Of a stretch of DNA of 64,000 nt, positions 52,599-61,148 are shown in pieces. Below the pieces are notes generated by a model. That model saw only the letters and a list, made by a program, of their open reading frames with translations, was not told where the DNA came from and did no database searches. The translations under genes and the position numbers were made by a program. The first letter of the stretch is position 1; the number at the start of each line of letters is the position of its first letter. The DNA is from PALSA-555 sp963821325 (lineage in GTDB: Bacteria > Actinomycetota > Acidimicrobiia > IMCC26256 > PALSA-555), in assembly GCA_963821325.1 (NCBI GenBank), contig CAWGDC010000005.1, forward strand, positions 310,001 through 374,000. Direction: 5' to 3'.

Positions 52599-53401
52599 AC
52601 CACCTCTTCCGTGACCTCGCCCCGATCTCCGAGGCGGCCTGGTCCGAGATCGAGACCGAGGCGCGCCGGTCCCTCGAGAACTTCCTCGCGGCCCGCAAGC
52701 TCGTCGACTTCACCGGCCCGCACGGCTGGGAGGCGTCCGCGCTGTCCCTCGGGACGATCGAGGCGCTGCCCGCCGGACCCGTCGACGGCGTCGAGAGCGC
52801 CCGCCGGCAGGTGCAGCCCTACGTCGAGCTGCGCGCCCGGTTCGCGCTCGACCGCGCCGAGCTCGACGCCATCGACCGGGGTCACCCCTCGCCCAACCTC
52901 ACGCCCGTCGTCGACGCGGCGCGCGCCATCGCGCTCGCCGAGGACCACGTCGTGTTCCGCGGCTACGACGAAGCCGGGATGACAGGGCTCGCCGAGGCGA
53001 CGCCGCACTCGGCGGTTGAGCTCGGGGACCGGTTCAGCGACTACCCGCGGTGGGTGGCGATGGCCGTGGCGCGTCTGCGCGACGCCGGCGTCGAAGGCCC
53101 TTACGGCGTCGCGCTCGGGCCCCGCTGCTACGCGGGCATCCTCGAGACCACCGAGGACGGCGGCTACCCGATCCTGGAGCGGCTGCGGCTCATCCTCGGC
53201 GGACCGGTCGTGTACGCCCCGGCGGTCGACGGCGCCGTCGTGCTGAGCCTGCGCGGCGAGGACTTCGAGCTGTCGTGCGGCCAGGACCTCTCCATCGGCT
53301 TCGACCACGCCGACGCGAACCAGGTGTCGCTCTACGTCGAGGAGAGCCTCGCCTTCCACGCCCACAGCCCCGAAGCCGCGGTCGCGCTCCGCTACCCGTA
53401 G
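52595..53401 (+). CDS. Family 1 encapsulin shell protein
   Basis: 268 residues with the HK97-type shell fold: HLFRDLAPISEAAWSEIE N-terminus (the cargo-binding helix), VDFTGPHGWEASALSLG, RGYDEAGMTGL, and a LSIGFDHADANQVSLYVEESLAF close. Self-assembles into a 60- or 180-subunit nanocompartment around EncFtn. GTG start overlaps the cargo stop. No third gene belongs to the set; the next gene converges with zero spacing. Confidence 0.96.
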   Translation: MNHLFRDLAPISEAAWSEIETEARRSLENFLAARKLVDFTGPHGWEASALSLGTIEALPAGPVDGVESARRQVQPYVELRARFALDRAELDAIDRGHPSPNLTPVVDAARAIALAEDHVVFRGYDEAGMTGLAEATPHSAVELGDRFSDYPRWVAMAVARLRDAGVEGPYGVALGPRCYAGILETTEDGGYPILERLRLILGGPVVYAPAVDGAVVLSLRGEDFELSCGQDLSIGFDHADANQVSLYVEESLAFHAHSPEAAVALRYP

Positions 53402-54157
53402 TCACCCGTCGCGGCGCAGCGACCAGATCTCCTCCGCCGGCCAGCGCCGCGCCCACGCGCGCGGCACCAGGTCGTACGTCGTGGTGGCGTCCGGCGGGGG
53501 GCGCAGCTCGACGAGGTCCTCGACGCGCAGCCCGTGCGTGCGGAACAGCCGCAGCCACTCGCCGTACGGGACCTGGAAGTCGACCGTGCCCTCCCCGCTG
53601 TCGAAGCGGCGCATCCCGAAGTAGTCGCCGTGCAGCCGGGTGTCCTGGCGCTCGCGCGCCCAGTCGTACGTCAGGTACAGCAGCGCCGTGGCCAGGCAGA
53701 ACACGATCCGCCCACCCGGGCGGACCAGCCGCGCCACCTCGGGCACCGACTGCGCCGGGTCGCAGAACGACATCGCCCCGTGATCGCAGAACACGAGGTC
53801 GAAGGACGCGTCGCGAAACGGGGCCGCCTCGCCGCTCGCCACGACGAGCGGGAAAGTGACGTCCGCGGCTGCCTGCAGCCGGCGGGCGTGGCGCAGCTGG
53901 GCCCACGACTGGTCGAGGCCGACCGGCGCCGCGTCGTCGGCCGCGAGGGCGATCGACCACTGCGCGGCGCCGCACCCGAACTCGAGGACCTGGAGACCGG
54001 TGACCGAGCCGAGGACCCTGAGTTCGGACTCCGGGATGCGGAACGCCCCCCAGGCCCGAGCCCGGTTCGCCGCGAGGTCGTCGGCGTGGGCGGCCTGGTA
54101 GTCGTCGGCGTCGGCGTCCCAGAAGGCGCGGTTGCGCCGCTCGTGCCCGACGCTCAA
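53402..54157 (-). CDS. Class I SAM-dependent methyltransferase
   Basis: 251 residues. Motif I VLEFGCGAAQW, GLDQSWAQL, FDLVFCDHGAMSF and LVRPGGRIVF. I chose the rare TTG at 54157 because it overlaps the upstream stop (TTGA) and begins the conserved part; further upstream the frame lies within the neighbouring gene. Small-molecule methyltransferase of unknown target. Confidence 0.88.
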   Translation of the reverse strand: MSVGHERRNRAFWDADADDYQAAHADDLAANRARAWGAFRIPESELRVLGSVTGLQVLEFGCGAAQWSIALAADDAAPVGLDQSWAQLRHARRLQAAADVTFPLVVASGEAAPFRDASFDLVFCDHGAMSFCDPAQSVPEVARLVRPGGRIVFCLATALLYLTYDWARERQDTRLHGDYFGMRRFDSGEGTVDFQVPYGEWLRLFRTHGLRVEDLVELRPPPDATTTYDLVPRAWARRWPAEEIWSLRRDG

Positions 54158-54546
54158 TCCTCGTCGAGGAGACGCTGTCGCTCGCCGCGCTCGCGGTTCC
54201 ACTCGTCGAGGAACGTGGTCCACGCCCGTCGGGCGGCGGGCGCCGCGGCGCTCACCGACCCCTGCACCTGCTCGACCACGGTCTGGAACTGCGCGCCGAC
54301 GTCGTTCACGGTCTGCTCGGCCTGCCGGGCCGTCGAGCGCCAGGTGTCTTGCCCCGACTTCGCCGCCTGGTCGATCTGGCTCTTGGCGTTGGCCTGCGCC
54401 TGCTGCACCTTGGCGATGCCCGCCTGAATCCGGTCCCGGGCGTCGGCCTGGGCCAGGTCGGCTTGGACCCGCAGCTCGTCGAGCTGGGGGCGGAGCCCGT
54501 CCAGGGCGCTGCGGGCCTTCGTGACGTAATCGTCCAGTGTGCTCAT
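54154..54546 (-). CDS. Helical (phasin/apolipoprotein-like) protein, unknown
   Basis: 130 residues, nearly all amphipathic helix rich in Ala and Gln: AGIAKVQQAQANAKSQI, then TARQAEQTVNDVGAQFQ. No signal peptide or membrane helix. It resembles phasins or other lipid-surface proteins in texture only. ATG at 54546 has TAGGCT seven bases upstream (leaderless). Coupled to the methyltransferase by overlap. Confidence 0.8.
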   Translation of the reverse strand: MSTLDDYVTKARSALDGLRPQLDELRVQADLAQADARDRIQAGIAKVQQAQANAKSQIDQAAKSGQDTWRSTARQAEQTVNDVGAQFQTVVEQVQGSVSAAAPAARRAWTTFLDEWNRERGERQRLLDED

Positions 54547-54783
54547 CGCGGTGAGCCTACGTCCCGGGGCCCCGGTCGGCGAGGGGTCGTCGGGTCAGTT
54601 CGCCGACCACCCCAGATCGCTCGGTGGCTCCGAGCGCGACCGCGGCGACGAGCGCCATCGGCGGTCCAGGCGGCTCGTCAGCACGGCGGGCGGGCATCGG
54701 CCGGGCCGTGGGCCGCCGGGGCTCGGTGGGTCGCGCGGGTGTGTCGACGACGGGCGCCTCGATCGTGGGCGCGCTGCCCGGGT
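54547..54783. other. Intergenic stretch, no gene seen
   Basis: 237 bases between the helical-protein start and the stop of the large membrane protein. Open frames here are short and compositionally random. It contains the TAGGCT box of the helical-protein gene; no clear terminator hairpin found. Confidence 0.5.
54554..54559 (-). promoter_or_regulatory. Leaderless -10 box TAGGCT
   Basis: TAGGCT on the minus strand ends 7 bases before the ATG at 54546. Confidence 0.5.
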
Positions 54784-57303
54784 TCAGACGGCCGGGCTCG
54801 TCGTCGGGCCCGGGAGCAGGCCGCGCAGCGCAAGGATGGCGACGACGTAACTCGCCAGCGCGAGCACCAAGACCACGCTGAAGCCGAAGCTCATGGCGAA
54901 GATGGTGGTGAGCGTTGACCCGACCACGGATGCAAATCCGTTCACTGCCCAGCCCCACGCAACGTATTCACGTGGGAACTCGCTCAGGCGCGCGACGGCA
55001 CCGAGGCCCAACGGCATGAACATGCCGAGGCAGATGCCGAGCGGCCCGAGGATGACGAACGCGATGGGGACGCGCGCCGCGAGAGGCAGACTCAGCAGGC
55101 CGTTCGTGAGGGGAGTCAGGCCGAAGAGGTAGAAGGCGGTGAGCGCCGTGACGGCCACCAGCAGGATCGGGAGGGCCCGGTTCGATGTCTCGCGCACGCC
55201 TCCGCTGAGCCAGGCGCCGATCCCGACGAAGATGAGCAGCGACGCGATGGTCACGGTGAGTGAGTAGGTGGGGTAGCCGAGGAAGAGGACCAGCCGCTGT
55301 ATCAAGGTGATCTCGAAGAAGAAGAAGCCGAACCCGATCGCAGCGAAGAAGAGCGCGGACCGACCCTTGCGATTGAAGGTGCGCCACCGGTCGCGGATCG
55401 TGAGGAAGGGCAGGAGGAGGAACACCGCGGCAAGGAGGATCGCGAGGAAGAGCAGCAGCAAGAGCACCCGTTCACCCTGTGCGATCTCTCGGTCCGCGTT
55501 GGCAAGCGGCTGCGCGAAGTTGCTCAGCGTTGTGCTGAATCGCTCGAAGTGCCAGAAGAACGGCCCGTTGTCGGTGATCGGTTTCACGTCGTAGGGGTTC
55601 GACGCGTAGAAGTTGCGGAGCGCGGCGCTCGAGGCGGTCGCGATCGTGCGCAGGGGGTTGCTCGGGCCGGGGATGCCGGGTGCGTAGCTGAGCGTCGAGC
55701 CGCGAACCGCGCCGAGCGCGCCCACGAACCGGCTGATGTCGGTCGGCGTGAACGGTGTTGGCTTCACCAGGATGGTGGACTCGGTCGCCCCTCCGATGGA
55801 CGCGAAGCTCGGTGAGGTTGCGACGAGGATGTGGCTGCTTGGGTCCCCGACGCCGATCTCAGCGAGGGCGTGCCGAGCGGTGGCCACGTAGCGGCTCGTT
55901 CGGTTCGGCCGCTGCGCGTAGTCGATCTCCCCGAACTGCACGGCGAGGATCCCATTGGGCGCCAAGTGCTTGAAGCTGTCGACAATGGCGTTGCTCGTGT
56001 ACAGATAGCTCTCAGAGAGGACGAACGCGCTCGCGGTGGACGCGTTCGTGGCTGAGTAGCTGTCCGGAGCCGGGAACCAAATGAGGTTGTAGTTCCGGCT
56101 GCTGCGAGCGAGGAACGATCGGCCATCTCCCTCGACGAAGTGAACGCCCGGCTTCTGGGCGAGGTGTCCGTCGTAGCCGGCGTACTTGTCGGTGACGAGC
56201 GACACGGTGACGGGGTTCAGCTCGACGGCGTCGATATGACGCACGTGGTAGTACAGCGACGCGAGGACCTCCTTGCCGCCTGCCGCACCGATGATCAGGT
56301 CGCTGCCCGGTCGCGTCGCGGACATGGAGAAGGGCAGTGAGCGCACGTCCTCGTTGAACTGAAACTGGCTCAGGGTGGACTGGCGACCATTCCACTGGTA
56401 GATCGCGGTGCCGAGCAGTCCATCGTGGTACAAGAAGCGCGCGTGGACACTCGGAATGTCGGCCACGTCGACCCGAAAGATCGGACTCCAGGACGAGTAG
56501 ATGGTCACCTTCGGGAACAAGGCGGCCTTCGCGGCCTCGAGGCGCTGCTCGGGGAGCAGGCCCGGGGCCACGACACAGGCGCCGAGCAGGCCGGCAAGCA
56601 CCACCGTCACCGGGAGGACACGACGGCGGACCGAGACTCGCACGGCTGCGATCGCCAGTGTCAGCCCGGCCAGCAGGATGGTTGCGGGCGCCCCAAGGGA
56701 CGCGACGAGGGAGACGACCACGGCCCCAGCCAGGCCGGCGCCCACCAGGTCGGCGAAGTACAGGCGATTGATCCGCTCGGGTGCTCGGCCGAACAGCGCC
56801 GCGGTGATCACGCCGACGGCGATGAACGACGCGAACACGGCGACGCAGATGACCAGCAGCAGGACGAAGTTCTTGAAGGATTCGAACGTGCCGTATTGCC
56901 AGATCGCGTAGGTGTTGAGGGACGTGAACGCGACGACGACGTACCCGAGGCCGATGCTCGCCGCCCCGAGCAGCAGGCTCCAGAGCATGATCGTGTCCGT
57001 CGTGGCGCGCCGTAGCCGACCCGAGATCGTGACCAGCACGGCACCGACGCCGATCCCCAAGAGCGCGAGGCCGATGACGAAGTACGTGTAGTAGTAGAAG
57101 AGCTTGAACGAGATGACCCGGGTGTATCCGATCTCCAGCAGCAGGCCGGCGAAACTCACCAAGAAGAGCTCGGCGTAGTACGAGCGAGTCGTTCCGTCGC
57201 CGGCCGAGGCGGCGCGCACGTTCACGGCCTTGGTGCCGGCGCCGGCCACGCCTCCCGCAAGTTCACAGCGGCGGGACGCTACCACGCGGTCAAATCGCGA
57301 CAA
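54784..57303 (-). CDS. Large membrane protein with spermidine-synthase-like domain
   Basis: 839 residues: about six N-terminal membrane helices (44-250), a soluble SAM-dependent-type domain (about 270-600, with LIIGAAGGKEVLASL, AVELNPVTV and EGDGRSFLARS), then some eight helices (640-830) ending with a MFS-like segment. It belongs to the fused spermidine-synthase-like membrane group; the decarboxy-SAM-binding acids are partly kept, but true polyamine synthesis is unproven. GC looks lower (one 60-base line counts 62% against 72% for a neighbour line), suggesting a different history. The start is unsure: TTG at 57303, or GTG at 57249 or 57225. Confidence 0.85.
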   Translation of the reverse strand: MSRFDRVVASRRCELAGGVAGAGTKAVNVRAASAGDGTTRSYYAELFLVSFAGLLLEIGYTRVISFKLFYYYTYFVIGLALLGIGVGAVLVTISGRLRRATTDTIMLWSLLLGAASIGLGYVVVAFTSLNTYAIWQYGTFESFKNFVLLLVICVAVFASFIAVGVITAALFGRAPERINRLYFADLVGAGLAGAVVVSLVASLGAPATILLAGLTLAIAAVRVSVRRRVLPVTVVLAGLLGACVVAPGLLPEQRLEAAKAALFPKVTIYSSWSPIFRVDVADIPSVHARFLYHDGLLGTAIYQWNGRQSTLSQFQFNEDVRSLPFSMSATRPGSDLIIGAAGGKEVLASLYYHVRHIDAVELNPVTVSLVTDKYAGYDGHLAQKPGVHFVEGDGRSFLARSSRNYNLIWFPAPDSYSATNASTASAFVLSESYLYTSNAIVDSFKHLAPNGILAVQFGEIDYAQRPNRTSRYVATARHALAEIGVGDPSSHILVATSPSFASIGGATESTILVKPTPFTPTDISRFVGALGAVRGSTLSYAPGIPGPSNPLRTIATASSAALRNFYASNPYDVKPITDNGPFFWHFERFSTTLSNFAQPLANADREIAQGERVLLLLLFLAILLAAVFLLLPFLTIRDRWRTFNRKGRSALFFAAIGFGFFFFEITLIQRLVLFLGYPTYSLTVTIASLLIFVGIGAWLSGGVRETSNRALPILLVAVTALTAFYLFGLTPLTNGLLSLPLAARVPIAFVILGPLGICLGMFMPLGLGAVARLSEFPREYVAWGWAVNGFASVVGSTLTTIFAMSFGFSVVLVLALASYVVAILALRGLLPGPTTSPAV

Positions 57304-57582
57304 CCTGGTGACGCACCCGTGCCTGCGTCTCCGTCACATCAATCTCCCGGCTGGAGGACGGAACGGCGACCGGCCGTTCGTCCTGACCGACGGCCATGGC
57401 GTTCGTATCCCGAGTGTGCTGCGCGTGTGATCCCAACGCGGTCGGCCGTGCGCCGAACGGCGCAAGCGATGCTGCCGGGGATCGATCGTGTTGTCTGCGA
57501 TCGAGTCACCGAGCGGTCGGTGTGGACTCCATTCGTGGACGCCGCGGGAGATCCCGAAGGGGCGCCGCGGACGGGTCGTGGG
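57304..57582. other. Intergenic stretch, no convincing gene
   Basis: 279 bases upstream of the large membrane protein and downstream of the alpha/beta hydrolase. It keeps the lower-GC character of the membrane-protein gene. GATCGATCG repeats near 57480 are short and not clearly structured. Confidence 0.4.
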
Positions 57583-58293
57583 TCACGTCGTGACCGCAGA
57601 ACGGGCGAGGAGCTGGGTCACCAGCGCAGGTCTCGAGAAGAACGGGGAGTGGCCCGTCGGCCACTCGACGACCTCGCTCGTGCGGGCGGCGAAGCTGCGC
57701 TGCAGCCCCGGTGCGATCGCCCGGTCCGCCGTGCAGAGCGCGTAGGTGCTCGGCGTGGCCCGCCAGGCGGCCCGCGTCGCCGGGGTTTGCAGCGAGTCCA
57801 TCCGTTGCGGACCGAGCAGCCGTAGCGCCCGCTCGACGTCGTCCGGCGCGCAGTCGTGGTACAGCACGTCGCGTGCCGCGCGCGGGTCCAGCACGACGGT
57901 GCCGTCGTCGGTGGCGAGCATCCCCGCGGTGAGCGCCGAGGCGTCGACCGGCTCGACCGCGGTGACCGACGCGACGCAGGACTCACCGGCGTCGAGCACG
58001 ATCGCCGCGACGAAGACCAGATGGCGGACCGCCGGATGATCGGCCGCGCCCTCGCTGACCACCGCGCCGCCGTACGAGTGGCCGCACACCACCGCGTCGT
58101 CGAGGCCGTCGAGGACGTCGCGCAGCGCGGCGGCGTCCACGGTCAGGTCACCCAGCGGCGCGGTACTCGTGCCGTGGCCGGGCAGATCGATCGCCACCAC
58201 CGGGACGTCCTGGGCCCGGAGCTGCTCGGCGACGTGGTCCCAGCACCAGGCCCCGTGCCACGCGCCGTGCACCAGCACCACCGTGACCGCCAC
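57583..58293 (-). CDS. Alpha/beta-hydrolase (esterase/MES-like)
   Basis: 236 residues. VLVHGAWHGAWCWDH oxyanion region, nucleophile Ser73 in CGHSYGGAV and His215 in PTGHSPF; this opening is typical of the methylesterase/hydroxynitrile-lyase-like group. GTG at 58293 with TAGTCT six bases upstream (leaderless). It hydrolyses small esters or lactones, substrate unknown. Divergent from the amidohydrolase at 58334. Confidence 0.92.
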   Translation of the reverse strand: MAVTVVLVHGAWHGAWCWDHVAEQLRAQDVPVVAIDLPGHGTSTAPLGDLTVDAAALRDVLDGLDDAVVCGHSYGGAVVSEGAADHPAVRHLVFVAAIVLDAGESCVASVTAVEPVDASALTAGMLATDDGTVVLDPRAARDVLYHDCAPDDVERALRLLGPQRMDSLQTPATRAAWRATPSTYALCTADRAIAPGLQRSFAARTSEVVEWPTGHSPFFSRPALVTQLLARSAVTT

Positions 58294-58299
58294 CGCGCC

Positions 58300-58305
58300 A
58301 GACTA
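58300..58305 (-). promoter_or_regulatory. Leaderless -10 box TAGTCT
   Basis: TAGTCT on the minus strand ends 6 bases before the hydrolase GTG at 58293. Confidence 0.5.
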
Positions 58306-58333
58306 CGGGGTCGACCGAGCCGGGGGAGTGCCG

Positions 58334-59548
58334 ATGCCCACTGCGAGATCCGCCACGCCGGCCGAGTTCGTGGACGCCGACGGGCACGTCCTCGAGCACC
58401 CGAACGGCATGCTCGACTACGCGCCCGCCGCGTACCGGGACCGGATCTGGCACGTCGAGACCGACGGGTCCGGTCGGGACTGGGTGGTCTTCGACGGGTC
58501 GCGTGACCCGGCCAACGTGTTCGCCTACGCCGGCTCCGGCGGGCTCGCGCCCGAGGAGCAGGCCCGCGCCGCGGCCGGGAAGATCCGCTACGCCGAGATC
58601 CGCCCCGGTGCGTTCGAGCCGGGCCCGCGCGTCGCCGACCTCGACGCCGAGCGCATCGACCAGGCCGTCTTGTACCCGACGACGCTGCTTGGCATCGCCG
58701 GGGTCGCCGACGTCGACTTCGCGATCGCGCAGTGCCGGGCGTACAACGACTGGCTCAGCGACTTCTGCGCCGCGTCGCCCCAGCGGCTCTTCGGCGTCGC
58801 GATCATCCCCCAGCAGGATCCGGAGGCCGCCGCCGCCGAGCTGCGACGCGCCGCGGCGAAGCCGAACCTCGTCGGGACCTTCATCCGCCCGAACCCGGTC
58901 GTGGAGTGGCGCCACTTCCACGACCCGGTGTGGGACCCGATCTGGCGGGCGGCGTCCGACACCGGCTGGCCGCTCGGGCTGCACCCGTTCCTCGCCGGCG
59001 ACGTGCCCGGCGCGGTCGTCGGCCTGCGGCTCAACACGGTGAAGTCCCGCACCGCCATGACGATCAGCGGCGGGCTGAACATGGACAACATCTTCTTCAC
59101 CCAGTGCGTCGGGAACCCGGTCGACATGATGACGAGCCTCGCGTTCCTCCTCGCCGGCGGGGTGTGCGAGCGGTACCCGGACCTCACGCTCATCGTGCTC
59201 GAGACGAACGGCGGGTGGATCACACCGTGGATGGAGCGCCTCGACCACCACTACAAGATCTTCCCGTTCGACGTCCCGGACTTGACGATGGCGCCGTCGG
59301 AGTACTTCCGCCGCCAGTGCTACGTGTCCTTCGACGCCGACGAGGAGACGCTCCCGCTCGCGGCCCGGTCGCCGTACGTCGGTGCCGACCGCATCCTCTG
59401 GGCGTCCGACTACCCGCACCCCGACGCGAAGTTCCCCGGGACGGTCGAGGAGCTGCTCGACACCATCCGCGGCCTCGGGTCCGACGACCAGCACGCCATC
59501 GCCGCCGAGAACGCGCGGCGTCTCTACCGGCTGCCCGTCCCGGGCTGA
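58334..59548 (+). CDS. Amidohydrolase family protein (PF04909 type)
   Basis: 404 residues. VDADGHVLEHP (D14, D16, H18, E21), LHPFLAGDV, and late WASDYPHPDAKFPG. The ATG at 58334 has GGGGGAG (58322-58328) at 5 bases. The DAKFPG ending is shared with the copy at 62857, so these two form a subgroup. Alone on the plus strand; its 3' end overlaps a small membrane-protein gene by 25 bases. Confidence 0.92.
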   Translation: MPTARSATPAEFVDADGHVLEHPNGMLDYAPAAYRDRIWHVETDGSGRDWVVFDGSRDPANVFAYAGSGGLAPEEQARAAAGKIRYAEIRPGAFEPGPRVADLDAERIDQAVLYPTTLLGIAGVADVDFAIAQCRAYNDWLSDFCAASPQRLFGVAIIPQQDPEAAAAELRRAAAKPNLVGTFIRPNPVVEWRHFHDPVWDPIWRAASDTGWPLGLHPFLAGDVPGAVVGLRLNTVKSRTAMTISGGLNMDNIFFTQCVGNPVDMMTSLAFLLAGGVCERYPDLTLIVLETNGGWITPWMERLDHHYKIFPFDVPDLTMAPSEYFRRQCYVSFDADEETLPLAARSPYVGADRILWASDYPHPDAKFPGTVEELLDTIRGLGSDDQHAIAAENARRLYRLPVPG

Positions 59549-59802
59549 CCGTCCGGCCGGCCGGCCTGCCGGGCGGCCATGGCCCGCACGTCGGCCCGCC
59601 AGGTGAACCGTGCGGCGAACGACCCGACGACGAGGGACAGGATCAGGATCGCCCACCACGGCGCGCCGAGGATCAGCCCCAGGATGATCAGCGCCAGGAA
59701 CACGACGGCGGAGTCGACGAGCCAGTGCACCGCGGCGGGTCGCGGAGTGGTCCGCAGCGGGCGCGGCTCGCCGTCGGCGGACGCGCCGGACGGGTCGCTC
59801 AC
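59524..59802 (-). CDS. Small membrane protein, unknown
   Basis: 92 residues: a Pro/Arg-rich head, then two hydrophobic segments (about 28-48 and 50-66, AVVFLALIILGLILG and ILILSLVVGSFAA). GTG start overlaps the stop of the upstream amidohydrolase (GTGA). No family recognised. Confidence 0.75.
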   Translation of the reverse strand: MSDPSGASADGEPRPLRTTPRPAAVHWLVDSAVVFLALIILGLILGAPWWAILILSLVVGSFAARFTWRADVRAMAARQAGRPDGQPGTGSR

Positions 59803-61079
59803 GCGGTGGGCGACAGCTGGTCGATCGTGATGCCGTGCCGCTCGGGGAACCGGCGGCCCTTCGACACCGGCCGGGTGTCGACGCCGATCGCCTCGCTGCG
59901 CAGCGCCCCGACCGTGCAGCGCTCCCGGGGACGGGTCGCGAACGGGTCGTAGCGGAACTCCCGCATCGCGTTCTCGTAGGTGATGGCGTTGATCTCGGCG
60001 TCGGTGAGGTCCGTGCCGGCGAACTCCGCGGCGAGGCGCTCAGGCGCGTTCGGCCATGTCGTGTCGGAGTGCGGATAGTCGATCTCCACGGTGACCTTCG
60101 GGACGCCGATGTGGTCGCGGACCAGCTGCAGCCCGACCGGGTCGGTGATGAAGCACAGGATCACGTGGTCCAAGAAGAACTCGCTCGCGGTCTGATCACC
60201 GAAGTCGGCGCCGGTCCAGGCCCGGTGCGTGCGATACGAGTGGTCGAGCCGCTCGAGGAAGTAGGGCACCCAGCCGATCCCGCCCTCGGACAGCGCGACG
60301 GTCACGTCGGGGAAGCGCTTCCACAGCGGGGAGTAGACGAGGTCGGCGGCGCACTGCACGATGTTCATCGGCTGCAGCACGATCATCACGTCCATGGGCG
60401 CGTCGGCGGAGGTGACCACGAGCTTCGACGACGAGCCGATGTGCATGCACACGATCGTCCCCGTGTCCGACACCGCCCGCCACACCGGGTCCCAGTGATC
60501 GGTGTGGAAGCTCGGCAGGCCGAGCGGCACCGGGTTCTCCGGGAACGTGAGCGCGTGGCAGCCCTTCTTCGCGACGCGGCGGACCTCGGCGGCGGTGACC
60601 TCCGGGTCCCAGATCGCGGGTACGGCGAGGGGGATGAACCGGTCGGGCGCGGCGCCGCACCACTCGTCGATGTGCCAGTCGTTGTACGCCTCGGTGAGGA
60701 TCCGGGCCGCGGTCTTGTCCTCCAGCGCGCCGAACAGCCGGCCGGCGAAACCGGGCAGCGACGGGAAGTTCAGCGACCCGAGCACCCCGTTCGCGCTCAT
60801 GTCGAGCACCCGCTTCTCGACGTTGAACGTCCCCTCCCGCAGCTCGTCGAAGGACGTCGGGTCGATCCCGTACTCCTCGGGTGGGCGGCCCGCGACCGCG
60901 TTCAACCCGACGTTGGGGATATGGAGGCCGTGGAACTCCCACTGGTCGGTCCCGTCCGGCTGGTGGACGACACGGGGGGCGAGGTCCCGGTACTTCGCGG
61001 GGAGCTGGCGCTCGAACAGGTCGGGCGGCTCGACGACGTGGTCGTCGACGCTCACCAGGATCATGTCGTCGACGTGCAT
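59799..61079 (-). CDS. Amidohydrolase family protein (PF04909 type)
   Basis: 426 residues. VSVDDHVVEPPDLF (D12, D13, H14, E17; DDH rather than DxDxH spacing), CMHIGSSSK and VEIDYPHSDTTWP. The ATG at 61079 has GGAGG about 5 bases upstream, so the GTG at 61091 is less likely. It has a C-terminal extension with CTVGALRSE not present in the others. It lies 70 bases after the deacylase gene on the same strand. Confidence 0.92.
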   Translation of the reverse strand: MHVDDMILVSVDDHVVEPPDLFERQLPAKYRDLAPRVVHQPDGTDQWEFHGLHIPNVGLNAVAGRPPEEYGIDPTSFDELREGTFNVEKRVLDMSANGVLGSLNFPSLPGFAGRLFGALEDKTAARILTEAYNDWHIDEWCGAAPDRFIPLAVPAIWDPEVTAAEVRRVAKKGCHALTFPENPVPLGLPSFHTDHWDPVWRAVSDTGTIVCMHIGSSSKLVVTSADAPMDVMIVLQPMNIVQCAADLVYSPLWKRFPDVTVALSEGGIGWVPYFLERLDHSYRTHRAWTGADFGDQTASEFFLDHVILCFITDPVGLQLVRDHIGVPKVTVEIDYPHSDTTWPNAPERLAAEFAGTDLTDAEINAITYENAMREFRYDPFATRPRERCTVGALRSEAIGVDTRPVSKGRRFPERHGITIDQLSPTA

Positions 61080-61148
61080 GCGACCCTCCACGCTCGATGA
61101 CCGACGCTCAGCGTACCGCCCCGCCTTCGCCGGAACGTGGGCGTCCGG

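Noticed and set aside
54557..54958. Open minus-strand frame in the gap before the helical-protein gene
   Set aside because: Low-complexity Arg/Ala/Pro translation that overlaps the end of the large membrane-protein gene, with no ribosome-binding site or family likeness.
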